A stretch of 57,749 nt of DNA from Alphaproteobacteria bacterium (GTDB lineage: Bacteria > Pseudomonadota > Alphaproteobacteria > Rhizobiales > Xanthobacteraceae): contig VAZV01000153.1 in NCBI GenBank assembly GCA_005884765.1, positions 1-57,749 on the forward strand. The letters run 5' to 3'. The notes beneath the pieces were generated by a model, which was not told where the DNA came from, did not search any database, and worked only from the letters and a program-made list of their open reading frames with translations. The translations under genes and the position numbers were made by a program. Below, one piece after another: positions 27,792-36,172 of the stretch (the first letter of the stretch is position 1; every line of letters begins with the position of its first letter).

Positions 27792-27865
27792 CAGCCTTCG
27801 CTCGTTCGCCACGAGAGAGCCGAGCTGGCTTGCCCAGCCGTAGCTCGCGAAGCGAGCGAAGGCTG
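27792..27865. repeat. Inverted repeat abutting tRNA-Tyr 3' end
   Basis: CAGCCTTCGCTCG (27792-27804) is the perfect inverse of CGAGCGAAGGCTG (27853-27865); the right arm overlaps the first bases of the tRNA-Tyr CCA end. On the minus strand this makes a hairpin directly after the tRNA, which may guide 3' processing or termination. Confidence 0.55.
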
Positions 27866-27949
27866 GTGGGGGAGGAAGGACTCGAACCTTCGAAGCCATG
27901 AGGCGGCTGATTTACAGTCAGCTCCCTTTGCCACTCGGGACACTCCCCC
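27864..27949 (-). tRNA. tRNA-Tyr (anticodon GTA)
   Basis: Class II tRNA of 86 bases on the minus strand with a long variable arm. Acceptor GGGGGAG pairs with CTCCCCC, the anticodon loop is CTGTAAA (GTA), T arm is TTCGAGT and CCA is encoded. It is followed on the other strand by rlmB, a common alphaproteobacterial neighbour. Confidence 0.95.
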
Positions 27950-28164
27950 AGGGCTCAACGGCATTGGAATCCTGCATCGCCGGCGGCGACGACGGATCAG
28001 CCATTGAGACGTGAAGACCGCGGAACCCGGTCACGCCGGCTCGCAGTCGGGCGCGTTTATGGGCGAAGCGGCAGGGCAAAGTCAACCAACGCGATCCGCC
28101 GATTGGCGGGGCTTTTGCCGCCCAAATTGCCATAATCCGGAACCCGTGACACAAGCAGAACCTC

Positions 28165-28986
28165 ATGGGCGATCGCGACCGAAAACCGCAGTTCCGCCGT
28201 GGCGGCAAGCCGTTCGACAAGGGCGCTTCTGGCCGCCGCCCGGCCTGGCGCGACCGCGAGGCAAGGGCGGACGGACCAGCCGTTCTCTATGGCTGGCACA
28301 CTGTGACGATGGCGCTGGCTAATCCACAACGCCGGATCCGCAGGCTTTTCCTCACCGAGAACGCCGAGCGGCGGCTTGCCGAGGAAAATATCGATACCCG
28401 CATAGCACCCGAAATAGTGCGGCCGAGCCAGATCGACCAGCAACTTGGCCCGGACGCCGTGCATCAGGGCCTGCTCGCCGAGGCCGATCCCCTGCCCTCG
28501 CCGGATATCGAAACGCTCACGCCGGAAGGCATGGTGCTGGTGCTCGACCAGATCACCGATCCGCACAATGTCGGCGCGATCATGCGCTCGGCCGCGGCCT
28601 TTGCGGTGAAGGCCATCGTCACCACGGCGCGCCATAGCCCGGAAGCGACCGGGGTGCTGGCGAAGGCAGCCTCCGGCGCGCTCGAGCTGGTGCCGCTGGT
28701 GAGCGTGCAGAATCTCGCCCGCGCGCTGACGGCGCTGAACGAGCGCGGCTTCATGACGGTCGGCCTCGACAGCCAGGGCAGCGAGGATCTCGGCGCGGTC
28801 GCGCTGCGCCAGCCGCTCGCGCTGGTGCTGGGCGCCGAAGGCAAGGGCCTGCGCCAATTGACGCGCGAGACCTGCAGCGTGGTGGCGCGGCTCGACATGC
28901 CCGGCGAGATCAAAAGCCTCAACGTCTCGAACGCCGCCGTGCTCGCGCTTTACGTCGGCGCCACCAGGCTCGGCCTGATGAGCTGA
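28165..28986 (+). CDS. rlmB: 23S rRNA (guanosine-2'-O-)-methyltransferase RlmB-like (SpoU/TrmH family)
   Basis: A 273-residue SpoU-family 2'-O-methyltransferase. The N-terminal substrate domain follows a basic, disordered leader (RKPQFRRGGKPFDKGASGRR), with LYGWHTVTMAL marking the L30e-like domain. The catalytic knot has motif 1 LDQITDPHNVGAIMRSA, motif 2 LVLGAEGKGL and motif 3 DMPGEIKSLNVSNAA. By family it methylates a guanosine of 23S rRNA (G2251 in E. coli), but the TrmH group 3 label also covers tRNA enzymes. No other gene in the same operon. Confidence 0.9.
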   Translation: MGDRDRKPQFRRGGKPFDKGASGRRPAWRDREARADGPAVLYGWHTVTMALANPQRRIRRLFLTENAERRLAEENIDTRIAPEIVRPSQIDQQLGPDAVHQGLLAEADPLPSPDIETLTPEGMVLVLDQITDPHNVGAIMRSAAAFAVKAIVTTARHSPEATGVLAKAASGALELVPLVSVQNLARALTALNERGFMTVGLDSQGSEDLGAVALRQPLALVLGAEGKGLRQLTRETCSVVARLDMPGEIKSLNVSNAAVLALYVGATRLGLMS

Positions 28987-29051
28987 TTCAAGACGACAAC
29001 GCCCGCTCGCGGGCAAGCGAGCGAGCGCTGCATATTTAACCGATCACGCGA

Positions 29052-29411
29052 TCAATAATAACGGCGCAGCACCGGGTAGCCGTAGTGATAGCTGTGATGC
29101 CGGAAGTGGTGATGCCGGCGATAGCTGTAGACGGCCGGACCTTGGGGCACCGCGCTTTCCTGATAGGTCGGATACGGCGCGAACATGCCGGGACCGGAAT
29201 AGGTCGGGCCCTGATTGACGTAGTAATATTGCGTGGTCGGCTCGGCCAGCCGCTCATAGGCCCAGCCGCCGCAGCCGGTGTAGCAGGGAGTGTAGACCAC
29301 AGTCGGCACATAGCTCGGTGCGCACGGGGTGAAGCCGCAAGCAAAAGCCGGCGCCGCACCCGCGGCCATCACCGCGAGTGCTGTGACCAATCCTGAAATC
29401 GTCTGACGCAT
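29052..29411 (-). CDS. Secreted Tyr/His-rich hypothetical protein
   Basis: A 119-residue exported protein. Signal peptide MRQTISGLVTALAVMAAGAA with cleavage near AFA-CGF. The mature chain starts with four Cys (CGFTPCAPSY, CYTGCGGW), continues as a Tyr/Pro-rich segment (QYYYVNQGPTYSGPG) and ends with a His/Tyr/Arg tail (RRHHHFRHHSYHYGYP). GGAGGGATTA precedes the ATG at 29411. The family is known from Bradyrhizobium only as hypothetical; metal binding by the tail is possible. Confidence 0.7.
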   Translation of the reverse strand: MRQTISGLVTALAVMAAGAAPAFACGFTPCAPSYVPTVVYTPCYTGCGGWAYERLAEPTTQYYYVNQGPTYSGPGMFAPYPTYQESAVPQGPAVYSYRRHHHFRHHSYHYGYPVLRRYY

Positions 29412-29448
29412 TAATCCCTCCTGCGGGTCTTGTGCTTGTTGGCGTAAG

Positions 29449-29937
29449 TTAGTTCGGCAGCTTCCTAGGCGCGCGGGGACGGAAATCCTCCGGCTTGCCG
29501 TAGAAATTCTGCGGCATGCCGTCGCCTTGCGGCGCATAGATGATGGGCGGCGGATTCAAGGGGACGTCGGACTGCGCCGGCTGTTGAGCCGATTGCGCGG
29601 ACCAGGATTGAAAATAGCTCTCCGCAGGCTGCGGCAGCTTGCGGTTCGCCGGCGGCTCGATTTCGAGGCGGCCGTAGCCGGGCGCATGCCCGGAGCTCGG
29701 ATAATAATGCCCGACGTTGGGCGCGTAGTCGACGTAACGGCCGCCGTAAATAGTCGGCTGAAACTGGATGCCCTTGCCGAGACCGAAAGTGCCTTCAACG
29801 ATGGCGTAGGACACGTCGATGCCGTTAATGATGACGGGAACGCCGGGACGCCCGGGAATCACGAGGTCGAAACCATCGCTGCCCAGCGCCGACGACGTCA
29901 TTGCGATCAAAAGAGCCAGCGCTGCGCGCAGCTGCAT
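29449..29937 (-). CDS. Secreted hypothetical protein
   Basis: A 162-residue exported protein with signal peptide MQLRAALALLIAMTSSALGS. The body includes VIPGRPGVPVIINGIDVSYAIVEG, the IQFQPTIYGGRYVDYAPNVG segment and a Pro/Gln-rich C-terminus ending RAPRKLPN. No enzyme motif. It lies 37 bases upstream of the Tyr/His-rich gene on the same strand, so the two may be cotranscribed cell-envelope proteins. Confidence 0.75.
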   Translation of the reverse strand: MQLRAALALLIAMTSSALGSDGFDLVIPGRPGVPVIINGIDVSYAIVEGTFGLGKGIQFQPTIYGGRYVDYAPNVGHYYPSSGHAPGYGRLEIEPPANRKLPQPAESYFQSWSAQSAQQPAQSDVPLNPPPIIYAPQGDGMPQNFYGKPEDFRPRAPRKLPN

Positions 29938-30103
29938 GGATTGGGTCCCGGGTTAGCCTTTGTGAATCTAACCGAAGGCGTAACGCGAAGAGTTAAGGCC
30001 GCCCTCCAAATTGCCGGTAAGGCTAATGCGCAAGGGTTGGCCATCACGCAAATGCCTGCTATCGCAATATCCAATCGTTAACGCCCGCCCTTAAGCGCCG
30101 CGC

Positions 30104-30799
30104 TCAGGTGGTCGTGTGTTCGATGATCGTCATGACACCGATTGCGATGGTAACGATGCCGACGGCGCCCTGCAGACCGCGATTGGCTGACGTCAGCCAG
30201 CGCGCGGAGACGGCGAGCGGCACCGCGATCACGCTCGACAGCACGCCCATCCCGATCATCGAGCCGATGCCGAACAGCGCGACATAGCCGAGCCCGATGG
30301 CCGGACTTGTCGCCTGCGATACCGCGAGCACCAACAGCGCCGCGGAGCCGGCCATGCCGTGCATCAGCCCCACCACGAGCGTGCGCCAGCGAAAACCGTG
30401 GATATGCTCGTGCGACGCACGGGCGTGCGGAACAGCCTGGTTGGCATGGCTGTGCGCGTGGACGTGAACGGTGCCGTCACTATGGCTATGGCGGTGAAAG
30501 TGCACGCGGTCGCGGCCTAGCCGCCACAGCACGTGGACGCCGAGACCGACCAGCATGATGCCGACGGCGGTTTCCAACGGCCGCGACCAGATCTCGGGGA
30601 TCGCCTGTCCGAGCAAAATCGCCGCGCCGGCAAAGGCGAACAGCGTCAAGGTGTGGCCGAGGCCCCAGGTCAGGCCGTGTTTGAGGATATCGCCGATATC
30701 GGTGCGGCGCGCGGCGATACTCGATACGGCCGCGATGTGGTCTGCCTCGAGCGCATGCTGCATCCCGAGCAAAAACCCCAACCCCAGAATTGCGAACAT
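30104..30799 (-). CDS. Nickel/cobalt transporter (UreH/NicO-type)
   Basis: A 231-residue inner-membrane protein with six or more helices. HALEADH at residues 15-21 is the H-x4-DH signature that binds Ni or Co in this superfamily; GLGHTLTLFAFAG and VGLMHGMAGSAALL are further conserved helices. A His-rich cytoplasmic loop (HFHRHSHSDGTVHVHAHSH) probably collects metal. The ATG at 30799 places the signature in helix I; a longer frame into the upstream intergenic region is rejected. No urease or hydrogenase genes are nearby in the window. Confidence 0.85.
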   Translation of the reverse strand: MFAILGLGFLLGMQHALEADHIAAVSSIAARRTDIGDILKHGLTWGLGHTLTLFAFAGAAILLGQAIPEIWSRPLETAVGIMLVGLGVHVLWRLGRDRVHFHRHSHSDGTVHVHAHSHANQAVPHARASHEHIHGFRWRTLVVGLMHGMAGSAALLVLAVSQATSPAIGLGYVALFGIGSMIGMGVLSSVIAVPLAVSARWLTSANRGLQGAVGIVTIAIGVMTIIEHTTT

Positions 30800-30962
30800 G
30801 GCCGCCCTTTGCGCGTTTGATGAGGATGGAACTTCACATCGCCTTGAAGTCCGCGCAACCGAATTCGGAACCTCGTCCGCGTTTGAAATCGTGAGCGCGA
30901 AACTTGGGAACGCCCACAACGCGCTCGCGGTTGGCTCGGGACCGCAAACAACGGAGAGAGCA

Positions 30963-31436
30963 ATGAGGATATTCAAGGTTCTTGGTGCTGCAGCAATTGT
31001 CGCCTCCGCGCTGGCGAGCCCCGCGATGGCCCAGCAGGTGGTCTACAACCCCGGCTATTGTGCGCAGTTCTATCCGAACGCCAACTGCCAGAACAGAGGA
31101 CCCGGCAGTCCCTATACCGGCGATTATCAGCGACAGCTCACCTACCGCGGTGGCGTCAAGTCCCGTGACGCCAATGCCGATTGGACCTACAGCTGGAACG
31201 ACGGGCGCTATCGTTCAGGCTTTTGGCCGGGCGACGTCGCAGCTGGCGTGGTAGGCGGCGCGGTAGGCACCGCAGGCGCAATTGCGACCGCCCCGTTCCG
31301 CCGCGATTCCTATGCCTATTACAATAACGGCGACCGCGGCTGGTACGGTCGCAGTTATGCCGAACGCAACGGCTTCGTCTGCACACCGGGCACATGGTTC
31401 AAGGGCGACGATGGCCGCCGGCACCGCTGCCAGTAA
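30963..31436 (+). CDS. Secreted hypothetical protein, Cys-containing
   Basis: A 157-residue exported protein: signal MRIFKVLGAAAIVASALASP with cleavage after AMA-QQV. The mature region has CAQFYPNANCQN, a Gly/Ala-rich possible membrane stretch (AAGVVGGAVGTAGAIATA) and a C-terminal CTPGTWFKGDDGRRHRCQ. GGAGAGAGCA precedes the ATG. The glycine-zipper-like segment suggests envelope association. Function unknown. It is followed by a terminator. Confidence 0.75.
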   Translation: MRIFKVLGAAAIVASALASPAMAQQVVYNPGYCAQFYPNANCQNRGPGSPYTGDYQRQLTYRGGVKSRDANADWTYSWNDGRYRSGFWPGDVAAGVVGGAVGTAGAIATAPFRRDSYAYYNNGDRGWYGRSYAERNGFVCTPGTWFKGDDGRRHRCQ

Positions 31437-31459
31437 GGTTTACGCCTAGCGATAACGGA

Positions 31460-31485
31460 AAAGGCGGTCGAACGGCCGCCTTTTT
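31460..31485 (+). terminator. Intrinsic terminator
   Basis: AAAGGCGG-TCGAACGG-CCGCCTTT plus two more T, 23 bases after the stop codon of the 30963-31436 gene. Confidence 0.75.
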
Positions 31486-31611
31486 CGTGCTCGGTGGCGG
31501 ACCAAAGCGGTCGCTGGGGTTCTGGCCCTTTGCGGAGGAGTCTGGTATTCGAGCGGCCGACGATCGGTCTTGGCCCTGTTTAAGTCGGCAGTCCGATCGC
31601 GCTTTCAGTGC

Positions 31612-31686
31612 GCCGGTTTAGCTCAGCGGTAGAGCAGCGGTTTTGTAAACCGAAGGTCGGGAGTTCAATCCTCTCAACCGGCACCA
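31612..31686 (+). tRNA. tRNA-Thr (anticodon TGT)
   Basis: Acceptor GCCGGTT pairs with AACCGGC, D arm GCTC/GAGC, anticodon arm GCGGT-TTTGTAA-ACCGA with TGT anticodon, T arm with GTTCAATC, and encoded CCA. Decodes ACA. A patch of short ORFs of unusual density begins just downstream. Confidence 0.93.
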
Positions 31687-31909
31687 TGAAATCAAATAGT
31701 TAGCTCACATCCGCTACGGACTTGTCCCCAACCTGTGCACCGCTTCTGCGCCGGTCGATGCGCTCAACGGGGACACCGGACCGGCGTTGGTGGGGCGGCT
31801 CTTTCAAATCTCGGGATTCAATATCTTGATTTCGTTGTGGGGATTTACAGCGAATTGGAACTATGGCGATCGGTTCCGGTTGTCGGACCGGCTTTGGCTT
31901 GGCCGACCG

Positions 31910-32089
31910 ATGTTTGAGAACCTCACCTGGCGCAATGTCGTCGTCTTGATCACCGTCCTCACGATAGCGGGCTGCCTTATTGCATCGGGTATCATCATCG
32001 CAACCGACCCTGCCGTCCGGCACAAGGCCGCAGCCACTCAGAAAATTCACCCTTTTAAGGTCGAACGCGCCGCGCGAATTGATTGGTAG
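31910..32089 (+). CDS. Small single-pass membrane protein (possible)
   Basis: A 59-residue frame with one clear transmembrane segment (VVVLITVLTIAGCLIASGII) followed by a basic tail. The ribosome site is weak and an alternative start exists at 31787. No family recognised. It may be spurious. Confidence 0.35.
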   Translation: MFENLTWRNVVVLITVLTIAGCLIASGIIIATDPAVRHKAAATQKIHPFKVERAARIDW

Positions 32090-32148
32090 AATTGGCAAAT
32101 GGTTCGACAGGAAAATGACCACCCGTTTAGGCATTCAGGTTTTGCACC

Positions 32149-32358
32149 ATGACCGATGAACAGCTTGCAGCCATGCACAGGTTACTTGCCGAGTACCATC
32201 GCAGGCTCGCCAAGCAAGCGTTACTCGATATCGTCCAACAGTATCACTCCGATCTTGCGCAGCGGCTTGCGGACGAGGCCGTGCTCATACCAAGGCGGGC
32301 GGCGGTTGTGGAGCGCCTTCACGAACGCGAACAACAAAGAATGCACGATGGCGAGTGA
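32149..32358 (+). CDS. Small hypothetical protein, helical
   Basis: A 69-residue predicted all-helical protein (LAAMHRLLAEYHRRLAKQAL ... VERLHEREQQRM), rich in Arg and Glu. The amphipathic pattern suggests a real coding sequence, though the ribosome site is weak. No family recognised. Confidence 0.45.
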   Translation: MTDEQLAAMHRLLAEYHRRLAKQALLDIVQQYHSDLAQRLADEAVLIPRRAAVVERLHEREQQRMHDGE

Positions 32359-32439
32359 ACCGCGCCGTCCGCCGCATCATGGGCACGCCGCTGATCGCGG
32401 CGCTCGCTTCATCTAGCATCTGCTCGGTCGCGCGGAAGT

Positions 32440-32628
32440 TCAACCGCGAGAGGGCTCGACATCGGGAGGCTGCGGACTGCGGTCGAGCGGAGGTACAGCC
32501 TCGTCAATCTGGGATAGATAATCAGCCGCTTTCCCGACTAGCGCAGCTGCAAGGTTAGGATCCGCCGTTTTCCTTGCGACGCCAAGAAGTGTGGCCGCCT
32601 GCCGCACAAGATAGCTCCTGCCGACCAT
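32440..32628 (-). CDS. Small hypothetical protein (Bradyrhizobium-type)
   Basis: A 62-residue protein with the helical pattern YLVRQAATLLGVARKTADPN then LVGKAADYLSQIDEA. I recognise this arrangement as a small family repeated in Bradyrhizobium genomes, always annotated hypothetical. GGAGAAGAC precedes the ATG at 32628. Confidence 0.6.
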   Translation of the reverse strand: MVGRSYLVRQAATLLGVARKTADPNLAAALVGKAADYLSQIDEAVPPLDRSPQPPDVEPSRG

Positions 32629-32689
32629 GTCTTCTCCGGTTGTCTGACTGCAAAAAAATGCATAACTCGGGGATTCGTTCCAGCCCGCG

Positions 32690-32881
32690 CTATTCGGGCG
32701 GCTTGAGTTCGCTGGAAAAGAGATAATGATATGAGTCTGCGGCATGACGGAGCCTTTCCTCCTTCTTGAGGGCTTCGGTTCGCTCAGGGCCAGGCGGCAT
32801 GTTCTTGAGTCTTTGCCTGACCTGACGGAGCTGCTCCATGACGCGTTCGTCCAGTGACGTGGTTTCCTTTGTGCGCGGCAT
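32690..32881 (-). CDS. Small hypothetical protein (Bradyrhizobium-type)
   Basis: A 63-residue charged helical protein (VMEQLRQVRQRLKNMPPGPE, then LRHAADSYHYLFSSELKPPE). GGAG lies 6 bases before the ATG at 32881. The MPPGPER middle and the LxPP end recur in short Bradyrhizobium proteins. Function unknown. Confidence 0.6.
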   Translation of the reverse strand: MPRTKETTSLDERVMEQLRQVRQRLKNMPPGPERTEALKKEERLRHAADSYHYLFSSELKPPE

Positions 32882-33100
32882 GGGAAGCTCCATCGATCCC
32901 TGCCGCGCGATTCAATCGCCGCGCTTTGGCGCTGGTTCCAATCCGCCCGCCGGAATCAGGGCGGCCCACTTGAAGGCCATTCTCGTGCCGCCCGGAGCCC
33001 TGCGCGTCGATGCCAGGAAAATCGAAAGTGTCACAGGACTAACCAATGTGCACTGCGTGAGATCTGCGGAACAAAGCTACCGTTCCGCTCTTCTAAGCAA

Positions 33101-33322
33101 ATGAAACACCGCGACATCGAATACACACTCGTTCAAGGCATCGGTCGGCACATCTGGAAATGGTCGGTCGTGCTGGATGGCAGCCCTTCGGCGACAGGCC
33201 AAGCTATGACGAAAGCTGAGGCAGTGTCGGAAGCCGAACGCGCCATTGACCGGGCGCTGGCGCTCAAAAAGATAAGACTGGTGCCGCCGCAAGCTGAGGG
33301 TTCTGGCAAGGGAACTTCGTGA
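33101..33322 (+). CDS. Small hypothetical protein, first of a coupled pair
   Basis: A 73-residue protein: YTLVQGIGRHIWKWSVVLDG followed by a helix TKAEAVSEAERAIDRALALK. This beta-strand plus helix layout is a known small family in rhizobia without assigned role. Its stop overlaps the next gene's GTG start by 4 bases (GTGA), indicating translational coupling. Confidence 0.65.
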   Translation: MKHRDIEYTLVQGIGRHIWKWSVVLDGSPSATGQAMTKAEAVSEAERAIDRALALKKIRLVPPQAEGSGKGTS

Positions 33323-33543
33323 ACACACTGGCGTTCCAGCTTCAAAGCAACCCTTCGCAAAGGGCCAAATACATGGACAGAAAAGCCGAGGAAGCAACCG
33401 AAGGTCAGCGCAAAACCGTCGTCATATTATCGGACCGGTCTCGTGAGATCATCCGGCTGTTTGAAGAACGACAGCGCCAACGCCAACAGGTTGAGCAAGA
33501 TCCACGGCTGCATTCGTTTTCACAACTTCCGAGCAAGAGCTGA
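33319..33543 (+). CDS. Small hypothetical protein, second of a coupled pair
   Basis: A 74-residue protein starting at GTG with AAGGGAA 5-9 bases upstream, overlapping the previous stop by 4 bases. It is charged and helical (REIIRLFEERQRQRQQVEQD), possibly a short coiled coil. No family recognised. Confidence 0.5.
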   Translation: MNTLAFQLQSNPSQRAKYMDRKAEEATEGQRKTVVILSDRSREIIRLFEERQRQRQQVEQDPRLHSFSQLPSKS

Positions 33544-33837
33544 TGCACGCGACATGCACGTCGGTGCATGGCTATTGTGCCGCTATCGCGACGTGCAAGT
33601 TACCGCTGCCGATGCGCCGCGCGTGGCCCGCGTGAGAGCGCAAGGAGTCAGAAGGCGCGTCCAACGCGGAAGCGGCCCCGGTGCTCTGTATGCCAGGGCC
33701 GCCAACCTTGGGAGGTTTTCTTCCGGATTCGCCGGCATCGGGGGGCCTTTGACCGGAAGCCTGGACTCTATGCGGCACGGCGGATGTTCGTTCCAACGTC
33801 CGCCTCTCTTCAGCGCCGATCGATCAGAGCGTAAGGC
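33544..33837. other. Gene-free stretch in small-ORF patch
   Basis: 294 bases between convergent small genes. Contains TGCACGCGACATGCACGTCGGTGCA, a cluster of TGCA/GTGCA words near its left end, and otherwise nothing recognised. Confidence 0.35.
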
Positions 33838-34125
33838 TTACACCATCATTTCTTCTGAACTGCCGTCCTCCTTGAAGATCGTTCGCAGCAACCGCCATAG
33901 CTCGCGGTGCCCGGCAGTTTGGCCGCCTTGCTTGAGGTAGTCGGCAATATCCATTGTCGCTGTTTGGATCTCGATCGTCCCATCAACGTTCGCGTCTAAA
34001 TGGGCCACTTCGCGCTCGACGTATAAATTTTTCGCGTCGGTATCGAAAACGAGCGTGCAACAATCCGCGTGGGTGATCTCAGGGCCTTTCACCTGACGAT
34101 ACAATTCGCGCCTTAGGAGAGCCAT
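33838..34125 (-). CDS. Small hypothetical protein
   Basis: A 95-residue protein. The N-terminus MALLRRELYRQVKGPEITHAD is followed by CCTLVFDTDAKNLYVEREVAH, a strand-turn-strand segment, and a C-terminal helix AGHRELWRLLRTIFKEDG. TCAGGAGCAGAAA precedes the ATG. The pattern is seen in Bradyrhizobium hypothetical proteins. Function unknown. Confidence 0.65.
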   Translation of the reverse strand: MALLRRELYRQVKGPEITHADCCTLVFDTDAKNLYVEREVAHLDANVDGTIEIQTATMDIADYLKQGGQTAGHRELWRLLRTIFKEDGSSEEMMV

Positions 34126-34426
34126 TTTCTGCTCCTGTCAGAAGTGCTGACTTAATCGCCGGGCTCAATCATAGCAGTCCTTGCGATCACGCGGGAGCGT
34201 ATTGGCTGCACTACCGCTCGATCCATCCAACGATATGGTTTGGCGGTTCCGGCGGGACTTCGGCACCGCTTCCAGTGACCTCGTTGAAGCGATCGCATCA
34301 TGCCCAGGCGGACAAACATCGTCGGCCCGTCACGGCACCGCCGCGATCGTGATTTGAGCGATCCCTCGCAAACACAGCCGTGCCAGCGCGGTTCAGCGCC
34401 CCGCGAAGTCAAGTGCTCGTCTTGTC
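34126..34426. other. Gene-free stretch
   Basis: 301 bases with no convincing reading frame, hairpin or repeat. It probably carries the promoter of the leftward 33838-34125 gene. Confidence 0.4.
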
Positions 34427-34633
34427 CTAATGTTTTGTCTCGTTCGAATAGACCAATGACTGATCTTCAAATTCCTCAACCGGGAGTTTGCTTGCACCGG
34501 TGGTGCTCTGGAGTTCCTGCAGCGACGGCATGCCGACAAGATGATCGGTCGAACGCGAGTGCGATCGCAGCATGGTGGTCGCGGCAGCGAGCAGAGAAAT
34601 GGCAGCAAATACAGATATCGTCAGAAGCCTCAT
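34427..34633 (-). CDS. Small exported or membrane-anchored protein
   Basis: A 68-residue protein with an N-terminal hydrophobic segment MRLLTISVFAAISLLAAATT that could be a signal peptide or anchor, then a polar part ending EEFEDQSLVYSNETKH. CGGAGAGTTCCCC precedes the ATG. The MPSLQEL...LPVEEFEDQS layout recurs in Bradyrhizobium small proteins. Function unknown. Confidence 0.65.
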   Translation of the reverse strand: MRLLTISVFAAISLLAAATTMLRSHSRSTDHLVGMPSLQELQSTTGASKLPVEEFEDQSLVYSNETKH

Positions 34634-34889
34634 GGGGAACTCTCCGTTCGGTTTGAAACCGTGGAAAAGTTTGCACCCTGTTGAATTAGATCGAGCTGCG
34701 CCGCACGGCTGTGAGCTGCTTCACACGTCTTTCTTTTTGGCTTCTTATGGTCAGCTCTCGAGAATGGGCAGCAGCGGGTTCCACCGCACCTGGTGGCCGC
34801 TTCTCAAGAGCTACCTCTGCGCAATGCAGACCTTGCCGCCCCGAATGATCACTCGTTGGAAAAATTCTCTCGCGCCCGCGCGCCGCCCG

Positions 34890-35012
34890 TTAAAGCCGCA
34901 CGGCGGAGGTCGCAAAGGCCTGCTCGACGGGTTGTTGAACCCGATCGAGGATGCCGACGGCCAGGATGGCGACAATCCCCGCCGCGATGCAGGCCAGCAG
35001 AAAGGCTTTCAT
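34890..35012 (-). CDS. 40-residue membrane peptide downstream of formate dehydrogenase
   Basis: ATG at 35012 (GAGGTGAACTGTC upstream), TAA at 34890. The peptide starts MKAFLLACIAAGIVAILAVG and ends VEQAFATSAVRL. One transmembrane segment with a polar C-terminal tail. It lies 112 bases after fdhC on the same strand. Short proteins with this start and the AFATS/SAVRL end recur at formate dehydrogenase loci, so a structural or assembly role in the complex is plausible. Recall-based; not verified. Confidence 0.6.
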   Translation of the reverse strand: MKAFLLACIAAGIVAILAVGILDRVQQPVEQAFATSAVRL

Positions 35013-35124
35013 GACAGTTCACCTCAACGAATTGAAATGGGCGATTTTGCAAAAGTCCGCGGCCGGGCATGCACAACCCCGCCCGCAAGTAGACACGCTG
35101 CGGAGAATGCGCGCTTCGTGATCC

Positions 35125-36129
35125 CTATTCTGCTGCAGTCGCCGCCGGCTGCGGGCGCGCGTCGTTGGCGCCGGTTCGGGCATTTTCCTCCTCGAGCCAA
35201 AGCCTGTGGTGTTCCTTCGCCCAGTTAATATCGACGGTTCCGCTGCCCATCGCCTCGAAGGCCCCCTCCATGCCGATGGTGCCGATGTAGATGTGACCCA
35301 GCATCGCTGCGACAAAAAGTACTGCGACGACCGAATGCACAATCTCGGCAAGCTGCATCCCTTCGATGCCGGACAGGTAGAACGGGAACATCAGCTCGTA
35401 ACCGGTGGCGGCCACCGCGCCACCGCCGATCACGACGATCCAGTAGATCGCCTTCTGGCCGGCATTGAAACGGTAGGCCGGCGGATGATCGTGACCGACC
35501 AGTCCGCCGCCCCGCTTGAGCCAATCGACATCGACCTTGTTCGGGATGTTGCCTGCGATCCACATCAGGAAGATCAGCACAACGCCGATGGTAAAAGGAA
35601 AGCTCAGATAGTTGTGGGCGTATTTCGCCCATTGCGACCATTCGGAGAACGCTTCGAAGCCGATCAGCGGCAGCAGCAGCGGACGGCCGAAGGTGATGTT
35701 CAGCCCCGAGATCGCAAGAATGATGAAACATGTCGCCGTCATCCAGTGCACGAAACGCTCGAACGCGGTGAAGCGTACGATGCTACGCCCCGAGCGGCCG
35801 CTCTCAAGCCGAACCATGCCGCGGCTGAGATAGAAGATCACGAGCACCGCCAGCGTGCCGAGGATGGCGATGCCGCCGATCCATCGCAGCGTGACGTTGC
35901 GGAATTCCCGCCAATCACGCCCGGCCGGCTGTTCGAGGACGCCCGAGCGCTGGTCGGGAATGCTGACGCGCCCCTGGACCCGGTTGAGTTCCTGCAGAAG
36001 CTGCTGCTCCTTCACGGAGCTTGCAGTCGGATTAACCTGCTGGGCACCGGAGGGCGTCGACATCGCGATGACCAGCAAGAACGCGCAAGCGCCGAGAACC
36101 AGGCGGAGATATTTTCCGAAAAACGCCAT
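35125..36129 (-). CDS. fdhC: Formate dehydrogenase cytochrome b (gamma) subunit
   Basis: A 334-residue inner-membrane cytochrome b556 subunit. An N-terminal hydrophobic leader (LVLGACAFLLVIAMSTPSGA) precedes a periplasmic segment and one helix (WIGGIAILGTLAVLVIFYL). Then the four-helix haem core follows, with ERFVHWMTATCFIILAISGL and KYAHNYLSFPFTIGVVLIFL supplying candidate haem histidines, and HSVVAVLFVAAMLGHIYIGT as the last helix. It passes electrons from the FeS subunit to quinone. Last main gene of the fdhABC unit, 43 bases after fdhB. Confidence 0.93.
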   Translation of the reverse strand: MAFFGKYLRLVLGACAFLLVIAMSTPSGAQQVNPTASSVKEQQLLQELNRVQGRVSIPDQRSGVLEQPAGRDWREFRNVTLRWIGGIAILGTLAVLVIFYLSRGMVRLESGRSGRSIVRFTAFERFVHWMTATCFIILAISGLNITFGRPLLLPLIGFEAFSEWSQWAKYAHNYLSFPFTIGVVLIFLMWIAGNIPNKVDVDWLKRGGGLVGHDHPPAYRFNAGQKAIYWIVVIGGGAVAATGYELMFPFYLSGIEGMQLAEIVHSVVAVLFVAAMLGHIYIGTIGMEGAFEAMGSGTVDINWAKEHHRLWLEEENARTGANDARPQPAATAAE

Positions 36130-36172
36130 CTGCTTCCTCCCGATATTTCGTCCGCTCGCCGACGTCTCGCCT

